A stretch of DNA of 64,000 nucleotides from Prostheceraeus crozeri (taxonomy: Eukaryota > Platyhelminthes > Polycladida > Euryleptidae): assembly GCA_907163375.1 (NCBI GenBank), contig CAJQUW010001446.1, positions 558,001 to 622,000 of the forward strand. The letters are read 5' to 3'. The position numbers and the translations under genes were made by a program. The notes under the pieces were generated by a model that made no database searches, had not been told where the DNA came from, and saw nothing but the letters and a program-made list of their open reading frames with translations. Below are positions 16,590-30,045 of this stretch, piece by piece (the stretch's first letter is position 1; the number at the start of each line of letters is the position of its first letter).

Positions 16590-17812
16590 CCCTCGGACGG
16601 CCAAGGGTGGTTCTCAGAACCTCCTATTTATTCAAATAAAGATAACTAATAAACGAAAGAGTTTTGAATGATGACAGTTAATGACTTTTATCCTATGTAT
16701 CTTGACATCAGAATTGTAAAGTTTGAGCATTATATTTTTGAAACGAATGGATTTAAATTTAATTTTTAGGTACTCACTTAGACATCAAATAACGAAAAAA
16801 CGGTAGTGTTCAAAACTATTCAACTCTATTTGATACATAATATAGAATTTTTTACTATCAATTGCATACATATATAGCGTGTACATGTACTATAGAAAAG
16901 GAGGTATAAATATGTATAATTATTACCAAATTGGCTATTACAGATAAAGTTGAGAGTCACAAACACTGATGACATACATAACTCATAGGCTGTGAATGCT
17001 TGCCACAAACTGGCACCTCGCATTTGGAACAGCAGAAACGTGTCTTGTTTGAATTTCTGCTAGATTTCCCACCTTCCTTACAACGAAAACATCTTTGAAC
17101 AGCAGATAAGCATTGGCTGCTAATTTCATGTTCATCGTGGACTCGTTCCGTGTTCGTAAACTTCTTCAAAATATCAATCGTCTTCTCAATGGCACGATTT
17201 CATCATCACTGTCCACGTCCAATTCGTGATCTTCAACCCCACCATCAGCTTCGGCGTGGACGTCACTTATATGCTGAACATCAAGCAATTCCGATTCATC
17301 AGATGCTGCGTCTTCTCCATCTTCGAAAACAGTACAAATAGATTGCTCAGCTGTCAAAGCAGCTATTCGTTTCGGTTGTCTGCGAGCCATGCTTTCTTGC
17401 ACACGATCGATCAAACAAGAAGCGACAGCCGAGATGAACAGCTATTCACACTATATGACTTGATTCATTGTCATTCATTGTCACGCACAAGCGAAAGCGG
17501 TTTGTTCTCTCACGCACCCACGCACACATAAGGCTTGGCTGATTGCTTTGAAGTTCATTAACGAGCGCGACAACTCATTCACTTCCGATAATAAGGATCT
17601 TAGAAGTTTAAATGTTATGGCTAGGCTATAGAATCGAAATAATTTCTGCGAAAATGCAATTTTATGACTAACAGTTCAGAGAGGAAGCTTTCGTTACCAT
17701 ACTTGAACTAATTTAAGTCAATAAAAACAATATAATGTCGAATTAGTGAGGGAGGCTTTTCAAGCCACCCTTGGCCGTCCTAGGAATATAACCGACCTTG
17801 GCCGTCCGAGGG
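16590..17812 (-). mobile_element. Internally deleted piggyBac-like element
   Basis: Terminal inverted repeats CCCTCGGACGGCCAAGG (16590-16606) and its complement (17796-17812), flanked on both sides by TTAT. The right end has a second copy of the repeat at about 17766-17780, like the internal repeats of piggyBac ends. The minus strand carries a transposase N terminus (from 17414, or the inner Met at about 17390: MARRQPKRIAALTAEQS then acidic) joined after a large internal deletion to a C-terminal zinc-binding region (about 17195-16957) with RCFRC, RFCCSKC, CGKH and CHQC. The DDD catalytic core is gone and the junction shifts frame. TTAT rather than the usual TTAA is noteworthy. Confidence 0.8.
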
Positions 17813-17816
17813 TTAT

Positions 17817-18270
17817 TTTGGCGTTCAAGTTAATATTGAGACTGAATTTGTTATTAGGTTTCGATGTTGTTGTGATTTCAGGTGCCGTGCAATACAGTAT
17901 TCCGTCGTCTGCGAGCATGAAGCTCAAATTAATTTTAATTGATTGCTTTCCAATCTCAATTAATTTTTGATAGCTCTTAGCTTGCCTTCGATATGTCTGC
18001 AATATACTTAGCTCTTGACGATTTTGATATCTTCATGATGCTGGTCTTTTATTCGATGAACGTAAAACCGATGTCTATGAAAATTATTAGCTGTCCCACA
18101 AGTTTGAAATTTCGAACCCATATAAGGCACCTTTAAACACTGCTGCCATAGACCAATCAGAAACTAGAACGAAGACCACTTGTTATGGCAGGACATGTGG
18201 ATTAACTTTGACAGGACGTACGAATATCGTCGATATGTTACACTGCGAATGTGCAATGATTTCGCGAAGT
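17817..18270. other. No gene recognised
   Basis: No coding exon or recognised repeat seen. Confidence 0.4.
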
Positions 18271-18892
18271 CAGTGGCGGCTCGTCTATTTGGACATGCAT
18301 TGAGATGCTAACTTAAATTATAACCTGCAGTATCAGTGGACTCTATTCATTGATCATAAATTTCATCTACCTTCTATTTGAACGACAATAACGCTAGCGA
18401 AATTCATTCTTCTTCAAGACTGATTGGTGCGCCAATGCATCGAGATTGAGATGACTTTAGCGTAGTTCATTTCACGATGAGCGAATAGACAGAATAAACA
18501 CGCGATAAATACGTCGGACAATATGGGCACTCGAGAGGGAGCCCTAACGCTGCTGATTGGTAAACGGTCAGTGCAAAGACAGCACGTTGTGATTACCTTC
18601 TACTGAGAGTGTAATGTGAGGTTAGCATCAGCAATCAGTTCATGAATCAGCATGCATACAATGCCGGTCGGTACATGAGATTTACAGAATACAGCGTTGA
18701 ACGAAGCCTGAAATAATTCATAGTAAACTATATTTATGTTTATTCAAAGCCTGAATGATAGAAATATATACATACATAACATGTACCTAGCATTTCCAAT
18801 GCTTCTCATTTACAAAATAGGATGGCTATGATTTTTATAAGAATTTTATGCTTGTGTCCCACCTGGAACGATCATGTCACGAGCCGCCACTG
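18271..18892. mobile_element. MITE-like element with CAGTGGCGGCTCGT ends
   Basis: CAGTGGCGGCTCGT (18271-18284) and its exact complement (18879-18892) bound 622 bp without a coding region. No clear target duplication is seen, so the boundaries or superfamily are unsure. Confidence 0.6.
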
Positions 18893-19386
18893 TGCAATTC
18901 TACATAGATAAGGAAGCTAAATAGTCCTATCTGAATGATTTTGAAATCGCACTCTTGTCAAGCACTTGAACAATATTCTTTTTTGATTGCTAATGCTTGA
19001 CTCCATCACTCACAAACTGGAATGTCATATAGCGAGGTATTCGTTTCTTTTTATAGATACTTTTTACTGATATTTTATTTCATGTAAATAAGATGCTACT
19101 GTTGAAATTAGTGAGCATATGAAATTTCTTAAATATTTATTGATGTAAATGAATCTTTGAATTTTGTGGATCATCCATCTATACCATCGGTAGAATGAGG
19201 AAACATTTCTCTTCAATTGATTTTTTAATTCGAATGGAAAACAACATTAAAGAAAATATGAATTGATTTCAACAATCCTTCGTCACGATCATTAACACCA
19301 GCATTCCTATTTATATACAAAACTGATGTTTGAGTGTTAAATAAAGGAACTCTCCTCCCCTTTATTCAATCACAATTTAAATGAAC
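18893..19386. other. Downstream flank and probable 3' UTR region of CSN2
   Basis: Read on the minus strand, AATAAA occurs at 19366-19361, only about 21 nt after the CSN2 stop, and again near 19141-19136 and 19080-19075. Any of these could be the polyadenylation signal. Nothing else is recognised. Confidence 0.5.
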
Positions 19387-19836
19387 CTAACTCAGTCCAG
19401 ACAAAGCCTTGGTCAAGATTGTGTTATGTAAAGTACTAAGGCGTGCGGACAATTTGTCCAGCGCTTGATATCGAGCCTCTTGTGACTCGGCGCTTAGAAC
19501 CAGCACTTGATTGCGCTGATCAATTCGTCCACGAATCACATTGTCAAGAATACACGAAACTAACAGACTCTCCACTTCAGATTCGTCGATATTGAGCTGT
19601 TTGGAGATGAAAGGGATACGTATTCGAGTATATGGACGAATCAATTTCACCAGCACTTCAGTGCGAATGTTACACAACAAATCTTCAATATGTTCTCGGA
19701 TAAATTGGTCCTCCATGATGGACGCTCGATTCTCGCGAAGGATATTCTCAAATCCATTGATATCGTTGTTTTGATAAGCAGAAACCAAGTTAGTCATAGC
19801 CAATATTTGAGGATCATTCTTGTACGGCTTCGTTTC
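19387..19836 (-). CDS. CSN2: COP9 signalosome subunit 2, coding exon 3 (C-terminal)
   Basis: 450 bp, 149 codons plus stop. The acceptor CCTTTCAG precedes GAA ACG at 19836. Encodes the C-terminal part of CSN2 including most of the PCI domain: [19 protein letters not shown], then [21 protein letters not shown] and [11 protein letters not shown]. The PCI domain holds the signalosome lid together. Joined in phase to exon 2. The last 30 residues differ from vertebrate CSN2, where this tail is also the most variable part. Confidence 0.97.
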   Translation of the reverse strand, partial: ETKPYKNDPQILAMTNLVSAYQNNDINGFENILRENRASIMEDQFIREHIEDLLCNIRTEVLVKLIRPYTRIRIPFISKQLNIDESEVESLLVSCILDNVIRGRIDQRNQVLVLSAESQEARYQALDKLSARLSTLHNTILTKALSGLS

Positions 19837-22624
19837 CTGAAAGGAAAGGGAAAGGTTGCTTCATCTATCTGCAATGACATTGATTTTTGATCATGTTCTT
19901 CACCTACGCAGATGAAGACTTATGTGTGCAATGTATCCAACCTAAATAAGCTGAAGTCACTTCAGTGAAAATTGTAAACTTGTCTGATTGCCAGCATAGA
20001 AATAATTCATTCTGAAAATAAGCTTCAGTTTTGAAAGCTCTAATTTAACCCGGTACAGATTCTGCCTAACAATCCTTCCTTGCATAGGATTTTGTAAAAT
20101 ATGTAAGTCTTGCTCATGATGTCAGTCTATCTTTGTTCAATTAAAATTCGTATTTCACGCATCGACCGGTTTCGGCACTTTCACATGGACCATTGCTTAG
20201 ATTAAGCGAGCCATTCATTCAGATATTGTTTTCACGAGCATATTTTCATAGCATATGAATAGTACTGCTCTCTGTTCACACCCCCTTTGTGCACTATAAC
20301 CATATCCTCATCGATAGACATCTATTACATATGCGGGAGATTGGGTTGACATGGCATATGGGTCCTATTGAAGAAACTTCAATGCTAGGCAGCATGAAAC
20401 CAGTGCTTTATCCAAGACCATCTCCATATCAGGCGGTGGAAATGTCGCGATGCCTGCTTCAGTAGTTTATCTCCCAGGCGAAGATGAAGAAAAATTGCAG
20501 GAAAATCACCTTTTTTGGAGCTTGATATAGTAACTCCCTAAGAGTGCAGTTTATACATACTCGATCAGAATTCTGTCTTAAGTTCCATCAGAACGAGGAC
20601 TTCATTTGAGTGGTGGCATAGCACAACTACATGAAATATATTTTAAATTAGACGTTAACGTTCATTCAGGATAGGGGTTGGGGTGAGTTGGCATATTATT
20701 TGATGGGTAAAGTTGGCCTACTTTTTGAAAAAGACCTTGCGCTAAACATCAAAGACATTTTTATGGGGCTCCTCTCTTCCATTTAGCAGACAGACCGACC
20801 AGCTATATGCCTACATCAGTGGAGACCATACTTGAGGCTTTTTGGATGCTACGAGCATTCATGAGTGGCAAACCTAATGAGGTCACAAGGTCAACTGAAA
20901 AGAAATTAGAAATTTACATATCTGCTTTGGATTCACTTTTCCATCTGAAGACGAAAAGAAAATATAAACTCTTGCTATCGGCTTTCGTCGTCATGATTAT
21001 TACCGCTAATGACACTTCACGTTATGTGCTCCAAGCGTAGAGTTAGACGATGTTTCAATTTAGAATATTCTATTCTACTGCACTTGTTGTCTTTTTTCTC
21101 ATTGTGTTGATAAAATCAATCACAAAAAGTATCTTCTCTACATTGTTATTTACTACAGCAAAAACAATTGATTTGTTTTGATTCACATAACCACTCTTCT
21201 TTCCCAAGCCTTTACCAGCCAAGCCAGTGACCAGATGAATATTCATGCCGTTCGTTATAGCGATAGCTATGAAAGTCGTTAAACTTCGCGAAGCGCAGAG
21301 TTCCATGCTTTTCAATTAATCGAAAGTTGACTATATTTAGACATCGCCTATGCTGATTTCGTTACATAAACACCTAATTATGCCAACTCTCCCCACCTGA
21401 CTACGACGATAAAAATGTTGATTATGTGGATTATACTGACCATTTATGAATGAGGCTTTAAGGAATGGTTAAGTACTTTTATTGAACAGAGGCAGTCACA
21501 ATACCGACACTTTATTGTCTTTGTTTCCTAATCAGTGACAGCGTTTTTACAAGTCTTACAAGTTTTTATATGCCAAGTCACCCCAGTCCCCCCTATTCTG
21601 CTGGTCTAGTGAAAACTTCTATCTGAAAATCTTCTAAACTGAAAATAACCGGTTAAGAAAATTGAAGCCTAAAATCAATCGCTAGGATGAATTGACATAA
21701 GTGATTATCGCGTTGGAATATTTGAATGGTTTAATTACTGATTAATGATTATATTATTTTGCTTGTGTTTTGAAAAGAGTACAGATTGCCGAAATCGGTC
21801 AATCCATGAAGTCTGTATTTCTATTTGAATAAAAAGAAGCGAAACTTCACATTTTCAGGCTCATGTGACGTGAGGCACATCCCCAGAGCCAAAATTTTCG
21901 CATAATACTCTTCTCTGCAGTAAACACAAGAATTTAGAAGAAGAAAGCAACCCCTCATAGAGCTTTCGAAAAGCACTCTATGAGAGTGCTGAGGATGATA
22001 AGAACAAGTTGACCCATTTCGAGACGAGTACCCGGGTCAAGGTCCGGGAACGTCTACTACCCGGCCATTTTCCAGGCACCGGTCCCGTCTGAGCACAGCA
22101 GTCAGTCAGTTATTTTTCAGACACGATCGAGATTATGACTATTGACACTTTTTGTACAAAACGTCTTGAATACGATTACCTGATTTATAATTATCGATTT
22201 ATATTATCGGTGACGTCACTATCTTTTCAAAAATACTTTTGGAGAAACAAATCGAAATGCTGCGAGTAATTCGCATGCACGCGATTAGTTTCATGAAACC
22301 TGAAGTCAACTCAATAACTCTTCTGGTCAACTAGCTAAACATCTGACCGTCGATGTGAAGGCGTGCTCACTCATCATTTAGAATGAAGTGTTTGACGTTG
22401 ACAAAATTGAAGCGAATCGAATTTCTATAAAATGATTTTGCGGAAAACCGATATAAAAATTCACACTGGGTTCGTATTTTTAAGTAACATTTGCAGATGG
22501 GAACTTCGGTCATTAGCTCCGACTCACATATTTCATTAAAATCTCGTCAGTGATCATTTAAAACACATCAGATGTGTCTGATGTTCAATAACAGATATAA
22601 AATAGAGCGTAGGACAATAATTAC
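19837..22624 (-). other. CSN2 intron 2
   Basis: 2788 bp between the donor CAG|GTAATT and the acceptor CCTTTCAG|GAA, read on the minus strand. No gene or intact transposon recognised inside; several short ORFs have no recognisable content. Confidence 0.9.
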
Positions 22625-23049
22625 CTGCGAATCGAAAGGATTAATTCCCGATTTCATTAACATATTCGCTAATACTAAATATTTCAGACAATGAGTTCGA
22701 CGAGGACTTCCAGATTCGTCATAATTCTTGAAAGCTTCGAAGAAATCCGTATGTGCAGCTCCGTAATGCTGTTCCCTCAAATGCATTTTTCCACCACATT
22801 CACGAATAATTCCCATGATTAATGGATGGGGAATGGCGGACTTGATATGCAACGACTGTTCATACAATGCTTTAAGTTTTTTATTATTCTTCTGTTCTGT
22901 GTACATTTGGATCTCCAAGGCATATATTTCCAGTAACTGTGTTCCCTTCTTCAAATCATCTTCACCTTCCTGTGTTTGACATGAGACTCTTAATTCTTTC
23001 ACAATACGCTGAAGTCGAGGCCAATCTTCCTGCTCCAAATATAATTTGC
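22625..23049 (-). CDS. CSN2: COP9 signalosome subunit 2, coding exon 2
   Basis: 425 bp. The acceptor TTTGCAG precedes GC AAA TTA at 23049, completing a Gly codon split after its first base; it ends at CAG|GTAA (22625). Encodes helical repeats ahead of the PCI domain: [46 protein letters not shown], then [21 protein letters not shown]. All are extremely conserved in animal CSN2. No frameshift or stop. Confidence 0.97.
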
Positions 23050-24239
23050 CTGCAAAGAAATTTAGGAAAACATTAAACAACTTTCTCCACGAAAGATCAT
23101 CGATTCTGTTCACAGTAAATCCATGAGTAAATCATTCACCCTCGTGTTACTTGAAAAAAATTGACAGTATAGTGTCACTTCTTTAAACTTCGAAAAATAT
23201 GACTATTTGGCTTTTTCATTCTCATTTTCTCTTTCTCTCAACCAAACAATGCCAAGCGACAGGAGAGTGAGAAAAAATGTTTTGTCAGTTTCGTATAAGA
23301 CCGCATATGTAAATCCCTAGAACAAGCCAAGTTGTATGGTAACTTCCGCTAACGCCAAATATACTGTATGAAGAATAATGACTTATTTATAAACTAGTAT
23401 AGACAGATCTACATAACCTAAGCCTGTGTTTCAAAAGTGCTGGTAATCAGTAAAAATTACAGTTTATCATTTTTCATAATTCTTCCTCATCACGCATGAA
23501 ATGCATATCATGTACGACTTTGTTCTGTTAGTGATATCATATCAAGCGATTACACCCTATTCTTCAACAGGTTAGCCAATCGTTGCCGCAATTTGCGGTG
23601 TGATGATCGTAAAACAAGAGAAGACACCGTGACTACAAGCTTCCTCTTGTACGCCAATTGATAGATCAGTTTTCTACAAAATGCCGCGGTCAGTACAAAC
23701 TGAGTGCCTATGTTACACTTGACGAACAATTGGTAACTTTCATTGGTCGATGTGGATTTAAAATGCTTATACCTAACAAACCAGGTAAATAAAGAATGAA
23801 GATATGGATTTTGGCTAACTCAAAGAACTCATATTGCTACAATCTGCAAGTTTATACTGGTCGTCGTAGCAATGTCCGTGAAGTCAATCAATGCTTACGA
23901 GTTGTCTTGGAGCTGACAGAGCATTTGTCAGGCTCCGGTCGACAAGTTGCTGCAGACAATTGTTTTACTAGTATAGTTCTTGTTCGATCTCTTGGTCGAC
24001 AGCTGACCCATTGTGGAACAATAAGACAGAACTAAGGTGAAATGCCAATGGAGATGAAGCTTCAACAAATAGAGGTTCACTCTTCTTTATTCAGATCCCA
24101 ACAAGATACTACTCTAGCATCTTATATTCCCAAACAAGAAAAGGCTGTCATTTTACTTTCGTCACTTCATCATGACAACTCAATGAACGAGGATGAATTG
24201 CGTAAAACACAGGTCACTTTTGATTATGATGTTCACAAG

Positions 24240-25397
24240 CAGGGTTTCGGAGCCGCCGGAGCCGTGGTAGCAGGTCAGAGCTGGAGCGAACAGAAAATGT
24301 CACGGCTCTGAATCCGGCTTGGAGATTTATGTGTAGTTGAATTCAGTCACTTTGCGAGAAAAAGTGATATTTGACAGTATAGCTGAAAAGAATGCAAGTG
24401 TGTCATCGTTTTAGGCAAACGTTGCAGACCTGCCAAAATCTGCTGTCCATCATCTCCACTCAATACACAACCTACCGCGAGCCCTTTATTTGGATTTTAA
24501 AGAAGATTGCGGGCTTCTTTAAGATTGTGTTTCATCCGAAAGCGCATTTGTTGAGCGAAAAACTCTTGGAGAACAACATGCATTCTAGCATCAAATCTAG
24601 TGCACTTACTATTGAAGCACATTATTGGTTCTTCCTTTAAGAATGCATGGTTATTCCATGAGTGCCTCATTTTCAAAAAAATACTTAGAGGAAACATTAA
24701 GAATTCTTGTTCACTAACGAATTAAGTGGTCGCGGTAGGGAATAAATCAGGGATTTCAAACAGGCCCTTAAAAATTGAGAAAATTTTCATGCCTCTCGCT
24801 TCGACTCATGCCTCATACAAAAATTTTAAATGGGTAGCACAAGCTGTCATTATTCATAATTTTTAGCGTGGAATATCTCCATGTTATTTTCTACCCTACA
24901 CGTGTTTATGCTTCCGACCGGTGATGTATGCGTAAATGTATTTAAAGACAGTAAGTTTCAACAAAAATGTAATGATCTAATAATTGATTTAAGATGCTGT
25001 ACTTGGCGACAAAAGTAACGATTTGATAAATCTCGATGTGTCTAGCTTCTTAAGCAAAGGTACAATCTGATTTGGAGATGGTTTACACTTAACGAAACAC
25101 TTCTCACTTAATCACAGAGAGCACAGATGTCATTTTACCGAAAACCTCAGTCTGCTTCCAATTGGATTTACATGTTTTTTCTCTAATCTTGCCTGACAAG
25201 AAGAGGTGCCGGGTAGACCTCGACAGATGTGCAGTTTCCTAGCCATAGAGAGCACATCATTCTGTGATAGTCTCATTTTCGCACATCATTCTGTGATAGT
25301 CTCATTTTCGGTCAGCTGATAACGCCCCGACTATATATCGAAGGGTTTTGGGTCGGAGCCGGAGCCGTGGTAGCTGGACCTCGGCTCCGAAACCCTG
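24240..25397. mobile_element. Non-autonomous hAT-like element nested in piggyBac
   Basis: Bounded by CAGGGTTTCGGAGCC (24240-24254) and its complement ending CCCTG at 25397; the match extends outward by AAG/CTT. The flanks TTCACAAG and CTTACAAT agree at 5 of 8 positions, a plausible aged 8-bp hAT target duplication. Both ends carry GGAGCCG repeats and GCCGTGGTAGC just inside. No transposase ORF. A 29-bp tandem duplication lies at 25252-25309. The piggyBac reading resumes directly after the right end. Confidence 0.75.
25252..25309. repeat. 29-bp tandem duplication
   Basis: Two identical adjacent copies (25252-25280 and 25281-25309) starting GCACATCATTCTGTGATAG, inside the hAT-like element. Confidence 0.9.
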
Positions 25398-26739
25398 CTT
25401 ACAATGCTGGAGGTTATATTGTTGATCAAGTCGATCACTACTATTGATCAAAGCGTAGGTCAAACTTGCTGTTCCTTTTTCTTACTCTGCAACGCGCTAG
25501 ACATCGAATCACATTATGCTAACTGCAGCTGCCTACGAAGACGTGTGTTCCTTGCGGAATTGGTTGCACCTCTTCTTCAGTTGCCATCATCTGATGATGG
25601 AGAACCAGCGGCAGTAGCCTGTAAATGTGTTAGCCCGACGATGATCAAAGGTCCCAGAGGAAATGACCGGAAAATTCGCCAGAAGTGCATTCGATGTGAG
25701 AAATTCGCGTGCAAACCTTTGTGCATAGACTGCATGCAGCATCGACCAAAATAATATTTGGTTAAGCTTTATAATTCGTTGATGTTTAAAAAATATTAAA
25801 AAATCATTTACTGTATAATTGAATTTTTCGTCTTCCTCAAATAACTGGGTTCATTGGACCCCATCAAGTAACATGGGACATTTTCTTTACCGTGGTTTAA
25901 GGGTTATAAAAGAATAACCTGTCAACGAATCATGTGGTCATCGCTCATGAAGCCTGAGGGTTTGCTTCTCAACTTGCCCATAAGCTCGAACAAGTTTTGA
26001 ATCTTCGTTAATACATCAGTTTTTCTTCATGCCTAAAGGGAGAGGACGAGTCTGTACACATAAAGAGTACCTTAGCAGAAAAGGGGGAGTGAAAAAATGA
26101 TGAAATATAATGGAACTTTGAAAAAAATCGAATTATGATAACTCAATATACTTGCTTTCTTCTGAACGCCGGTGAAGTGTAGGTGAAGTGCATGTAGAAT
26201 ATTCCAAGCTTGATTCTCATTAAGTGGTTCGATGTGAAGATGGCAACCTTACATCTCAAATTGCTCATTTACAATCTAACAAGGTGGCTGCTTTTCCGCA
26301 GTTGTGTCCTGACCTTTTTATAGACGAACACAAATGAATGAAACGCAAAAGGTCCCCTATTATAAATAGACTTGCACCTGTTAACAGAACAGCAGCTAAA
26401 ACGATCTTCCCCTCACAAAGAAATAATGCGACTGACAGAGCTCATACGTACACGTACCCAACATCATCATGGCAACAATAAAGAACGTAGACAACGACAG
26501 CAAATAGTTCCCAGACAATACCTGACACAGTCTAGCCGTCTACAATCCAAACATGAGAATAATGATTAAACTGACGAATATGTAGTAGAAACAAAGAGCA
26601 ATTGTGAGCAAATGAACTGCTCCTATTGACGAGGAAAGTCTCAACAGTGCGTAGCAACTTTCACTCGCTTCCTTATCAATCCTGAGTAAATTTTATTCAC
26701 CTTTATTCACCTCATTTTATTCACTTAACTCACGTCAAA

Positions 26740-27240
26740 ACATTTGCGAAAATGTAAGGAACACGCTCAACATCCTTCGATGTCTCACTTCCATCAATTT
26801 GGTAGAATAACAAGAGACCATCGTGGCTGCTTACGAAACCATCCCATATCTGCTCTTGGAACACACACCCACAGTCTGGTCTCCAATCATCTCACAAACA
26901 ACCATCGACAAATTACAAGCAAAACAGATAGAAGCAACACAGGACGCACACGCGACACAAGCACACAACACCTACTCGACGAAATACACGTCCTCCCCAT
27001 TGCTGAACACCTCACACTACATGTAAAACAGTTTCTAAACAAAGATGTCAACACTATCCTCGCAACAAACACCACCACACAGAAGACAAAAATCCCATCG
27101 GCACATACATAGCACACCGACAAAACAACCCTCACACCATAGGACCTTTGAGTTGCCCCGTCAGGTTGCGGATCTACCCTCTACTGGGAGCGGGCGACTG
27201 GCTTGCCCGACACCTAACGGCCCCTCCCAGTAGTAGAGAG
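26740..27240 (+). mobile_element. 3' fragment of a non-LTR retrotransposon
   Basis: Two overlapping frames together give the end of a LINE reverse transcriptase ORF: VWSPIISQTTIDKLQ in one, then DTSTQHLLDEIHVLPIAEHLTLH in the other. The region ends in a hairpin with CTACTGGGAG (27181-27190) pairing with CTCCCAGTAG (27224-27233), a common kind of LINE 3' structure. 5'-truncated and frameshifted. Confidence 0.65.
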
Positions 27241-28162
27241 AGGGTGGGTCAATTTTTTGAATTTTTCTGAAACTGCATGTAAATCGTGAAATATACGTGT
27301 ATATCAGTTATAATCACTATTGTTGCCATTTTCAAACATGGGTAGGTACTGTATGTCATCAAAATCGATCTCGAAGTTACGTGATGCTTTCAACTAATTT
27401 CTTCAGTAGCGTGATTGATGATCCATGCTATTTTACCGGTAAGTGTAAACCCGTAGAATGAAAACTAGTAGATAAAAAGTTACTGAAAACAGGGACCATG
27501 TTGCATAAAACTAAGTCAATCCAAAAGTTAGCTACATATTACATATTTGCTATTATTCTTTGAAAATGGAATTTCGAAGCAAAAAATAAATTATATTTTA
27601 GGAAAATCACCGAAGTTATGTATTTTTGTAATTATGGGCAGTTCCACGTGAAAGCGGACAAACCAAAAAATAAAAATGCACTATAAAACCAAAACCACTT
27701 GTTTCCCACAACTTCATGCCCCTAATTTTATGAAAATACGAATATAGTGAATTATCACTAATTTATAGATTGCATTATTATTTCATTTTAAATTTAAAAA
27801 ATCGCTGTTCGGGCAAAGTGGTAAATATTAATTAAAAATTTATTTTATATTCAAATCAGTGGTAAATTCATCACATGTTTCTATGTTTTTGTCTGAAGTA
27901 ACTATAAAGCGTTCCATTGAATCAGTCCAAGTGATATTTCCGTGTCATTTGATTATCTTCAATTGGTTCACAATTGATTTTGTCCATTACAAAAAGTACA
28001 TTCGTAACGAAAAAGTACTGAAAGTTTGATTCTATCCAAGTAATTCAACATGCTGCTCAATTTGATCAGTTAAAAGAAAGCACTTCAACTATCTGATAGT
28101 CATGCTACGTCAACTTTAAATTTGAACTTTCATGTTTTGAGATACAGCTGGCTATGTTTTGC

Positions 28163-28191
28163 ACGTTCGTAACACCTGGCGTTACGAACGT
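28163..28191. repeat. ACGTTCGTAAC inverted pair
   Basis: ACGTTCGTAAC (28163-28173) and its exact complement (28181-28191) with a 7-nt spacer, near the left end of the TTAT-flanked element. Confidence 0.85.
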
Positions 28192-30045
28192 ACCATTTCA
28201 CATCCGTATGTTCGTGAGATTTCGATTCTGGTAAATTTTTGTCAGTAAATTTCAACGACTAATTGATCCTAGTGCGTGTTTCAGGGAATCACTAAAGGCT
28301 CGTCTGTTCGTGACATTATGATCGCATTTCAGATAGGAGAAAGTGTTGCAGAGTCATGAAACGAACCAGTGATGAGCCAGAAATCATTAATCATTTTCCT
28401 AACTTAATAAAGAAAAAATATTAATACACCTCCGTAAAACCTTGAATATATTCAACAATGTATTTTCGATTTCAAGTATTTATTCAGATCATCATGTGGA
28501 ATACAATGATGGATATAGAGAGAAACTTAGTCATGTTCCACCTATTTTATCTGGTGCACTAATAGATGCTGACCAGTAAATGGTCCGATCCTGGTGTAGG
28601 CAGCTTGTTGAAGTAGAATTATCTCCAGCTACCGGTCCTTGTAGACTTTTCATGGCAATGGTCTTGTCTTCTCCTGAATCCGTGCAGATGTTTTTGAGCT
28701 ATTTAAAATCAATACGCCTGAATGTATTCGTATTTCCTTCCCATGAAGATCGTTTACAGTATCAGGACAAAACGCTTCGCTTTGTGTCATGGATCAAAAA
28801 GAAGGATTCTCTATTTGACTGTGACGCTCTTTTTAAATATACAGATGTTTTAGACTTCATGTATTTTTAACACAACCCAAATTTGCAACAAAGGTCTGTC
28901 GTAGTATAAAATATCTTTGAACGTATATTGAATAAAGACTCTGGACACGATATCGGCACGCAGCAAATGAGCTGGAGCATTCGACCGCTGTAGGCAGAGA
29001 CTCATGCGACCAAATATTCCCTTGTCCACTCGCGAAGAAAGGGTTTGTAGGGACAATCGACAGCAGATGCGTCGAAAGGTGTTGTAAGCAATTTTGCCCC
29101 ACCCACCGTAAACGGACACCGCTACGGGAACGCAATGTCAGCCGAGTTCTTCACACTTGGCCATGTTCTCTGAACTTCCTCTGCTCATCATTGACGGTCG
29201 CAGATCACACAATGATTTTAAAGATGTTTAATATGCCCTTAGTGCATCGCTGAAATCCATCCCAAGAGAGAAATATCAATATTGACTAACAAAGCTTAGA
29301 GGACTGCAACAATCGTCATGCCTGATTGGTTGAATTTCCGTCTTATTTTGCCATTTACCTGATTATCGGAGTGCCCGGAGGATTGTTTCGGGACACAAGT
29401 CGAATTTCCTAGTCGCGCAGATGCTCTTGGGATCTTATGGTAAAGTTGTCATGCTGGCAGAAATCGATCACAATCTGATGTAGGCAAAAAGTCGACATCT
29501 GGATTGGATTCCTTCAAATTTGATGGAATCGCGACAATTTGAACATTCTGAAGATATTCATGACATAGACAGGCGTAAGCGATCAAAGGCTATTTTTACT
29601 CTTCAACAGATGCATTGAGATTCTCTGCCCACTCAATAAGTTCTCGTTGCCCTTTGGGAAATTCTTGTTCATTACATTTCCAGCAAACTGAGAAGATTAA
29701 GCTATCTAAATCTGTGGGGTCTGATATCAGTAGGTGGGGCTCTGCATCTCTGAACTCGCTGTACTGAACACCACTTCATTAATGCACAATCAAATAGACA
29801 CGAATACACGTGGATGACGATTAAAAGGAAAACATTCTGAAATGTTTAGGAAATATTTATTTTGTATTGTTTGATGCAGGCAGTCGATGAATTATACTAT
29901 ATTCCGTGATCGATGTGTCTGGCTGAAGGCTTCGGGGTTGCTGGGAGTAGGTTGCTGAAATTTTAAGGGGCCTCAGCCCTCCCTAGCCCCCCTGTTCCCG
30001 CGTGTTTGTGTGCAGGAGAAAGATGCAGCAGTAATTGATTAAAAT

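Larger units (their letters stand above)
23580..25754 (+). pseudogene. Decayed piggyBac transposase, split by a hAT element
   Basis: Reading frames change several times, but the piggyBac order is clear: RCDDRKTRED near 23605, QFSTKCRGQYKLSAYVTLDEQLV ending near 23740 (catalytic Asp in LDEQ), IGRCGFKMLIPNKPGK, KIWILANSKNSYCYNLQVYTG (from 23799), GSGRQVAADNCFTS (second Asp region) and AVILLSSLHHD. After a 1.16-kb insertion at about 24240, the C terminus resumes at 25404 and ends in a cysteine-rich region (KCIRCEKFACKPLCIDC). It has in-frame stops and a degraded middle, so it is not functional. Confidence 0.85.

Noticed and set aside
20807-21315. Two ORFs of about 80 codons in CSN2 intron 2
   Set aside because: No domain recognised, no splice signals in phase; likely chance.
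26887-27135. Minus-strand cysteine-rich ORF
   Set aside because: Shadow of the plus-strand LINE tail.
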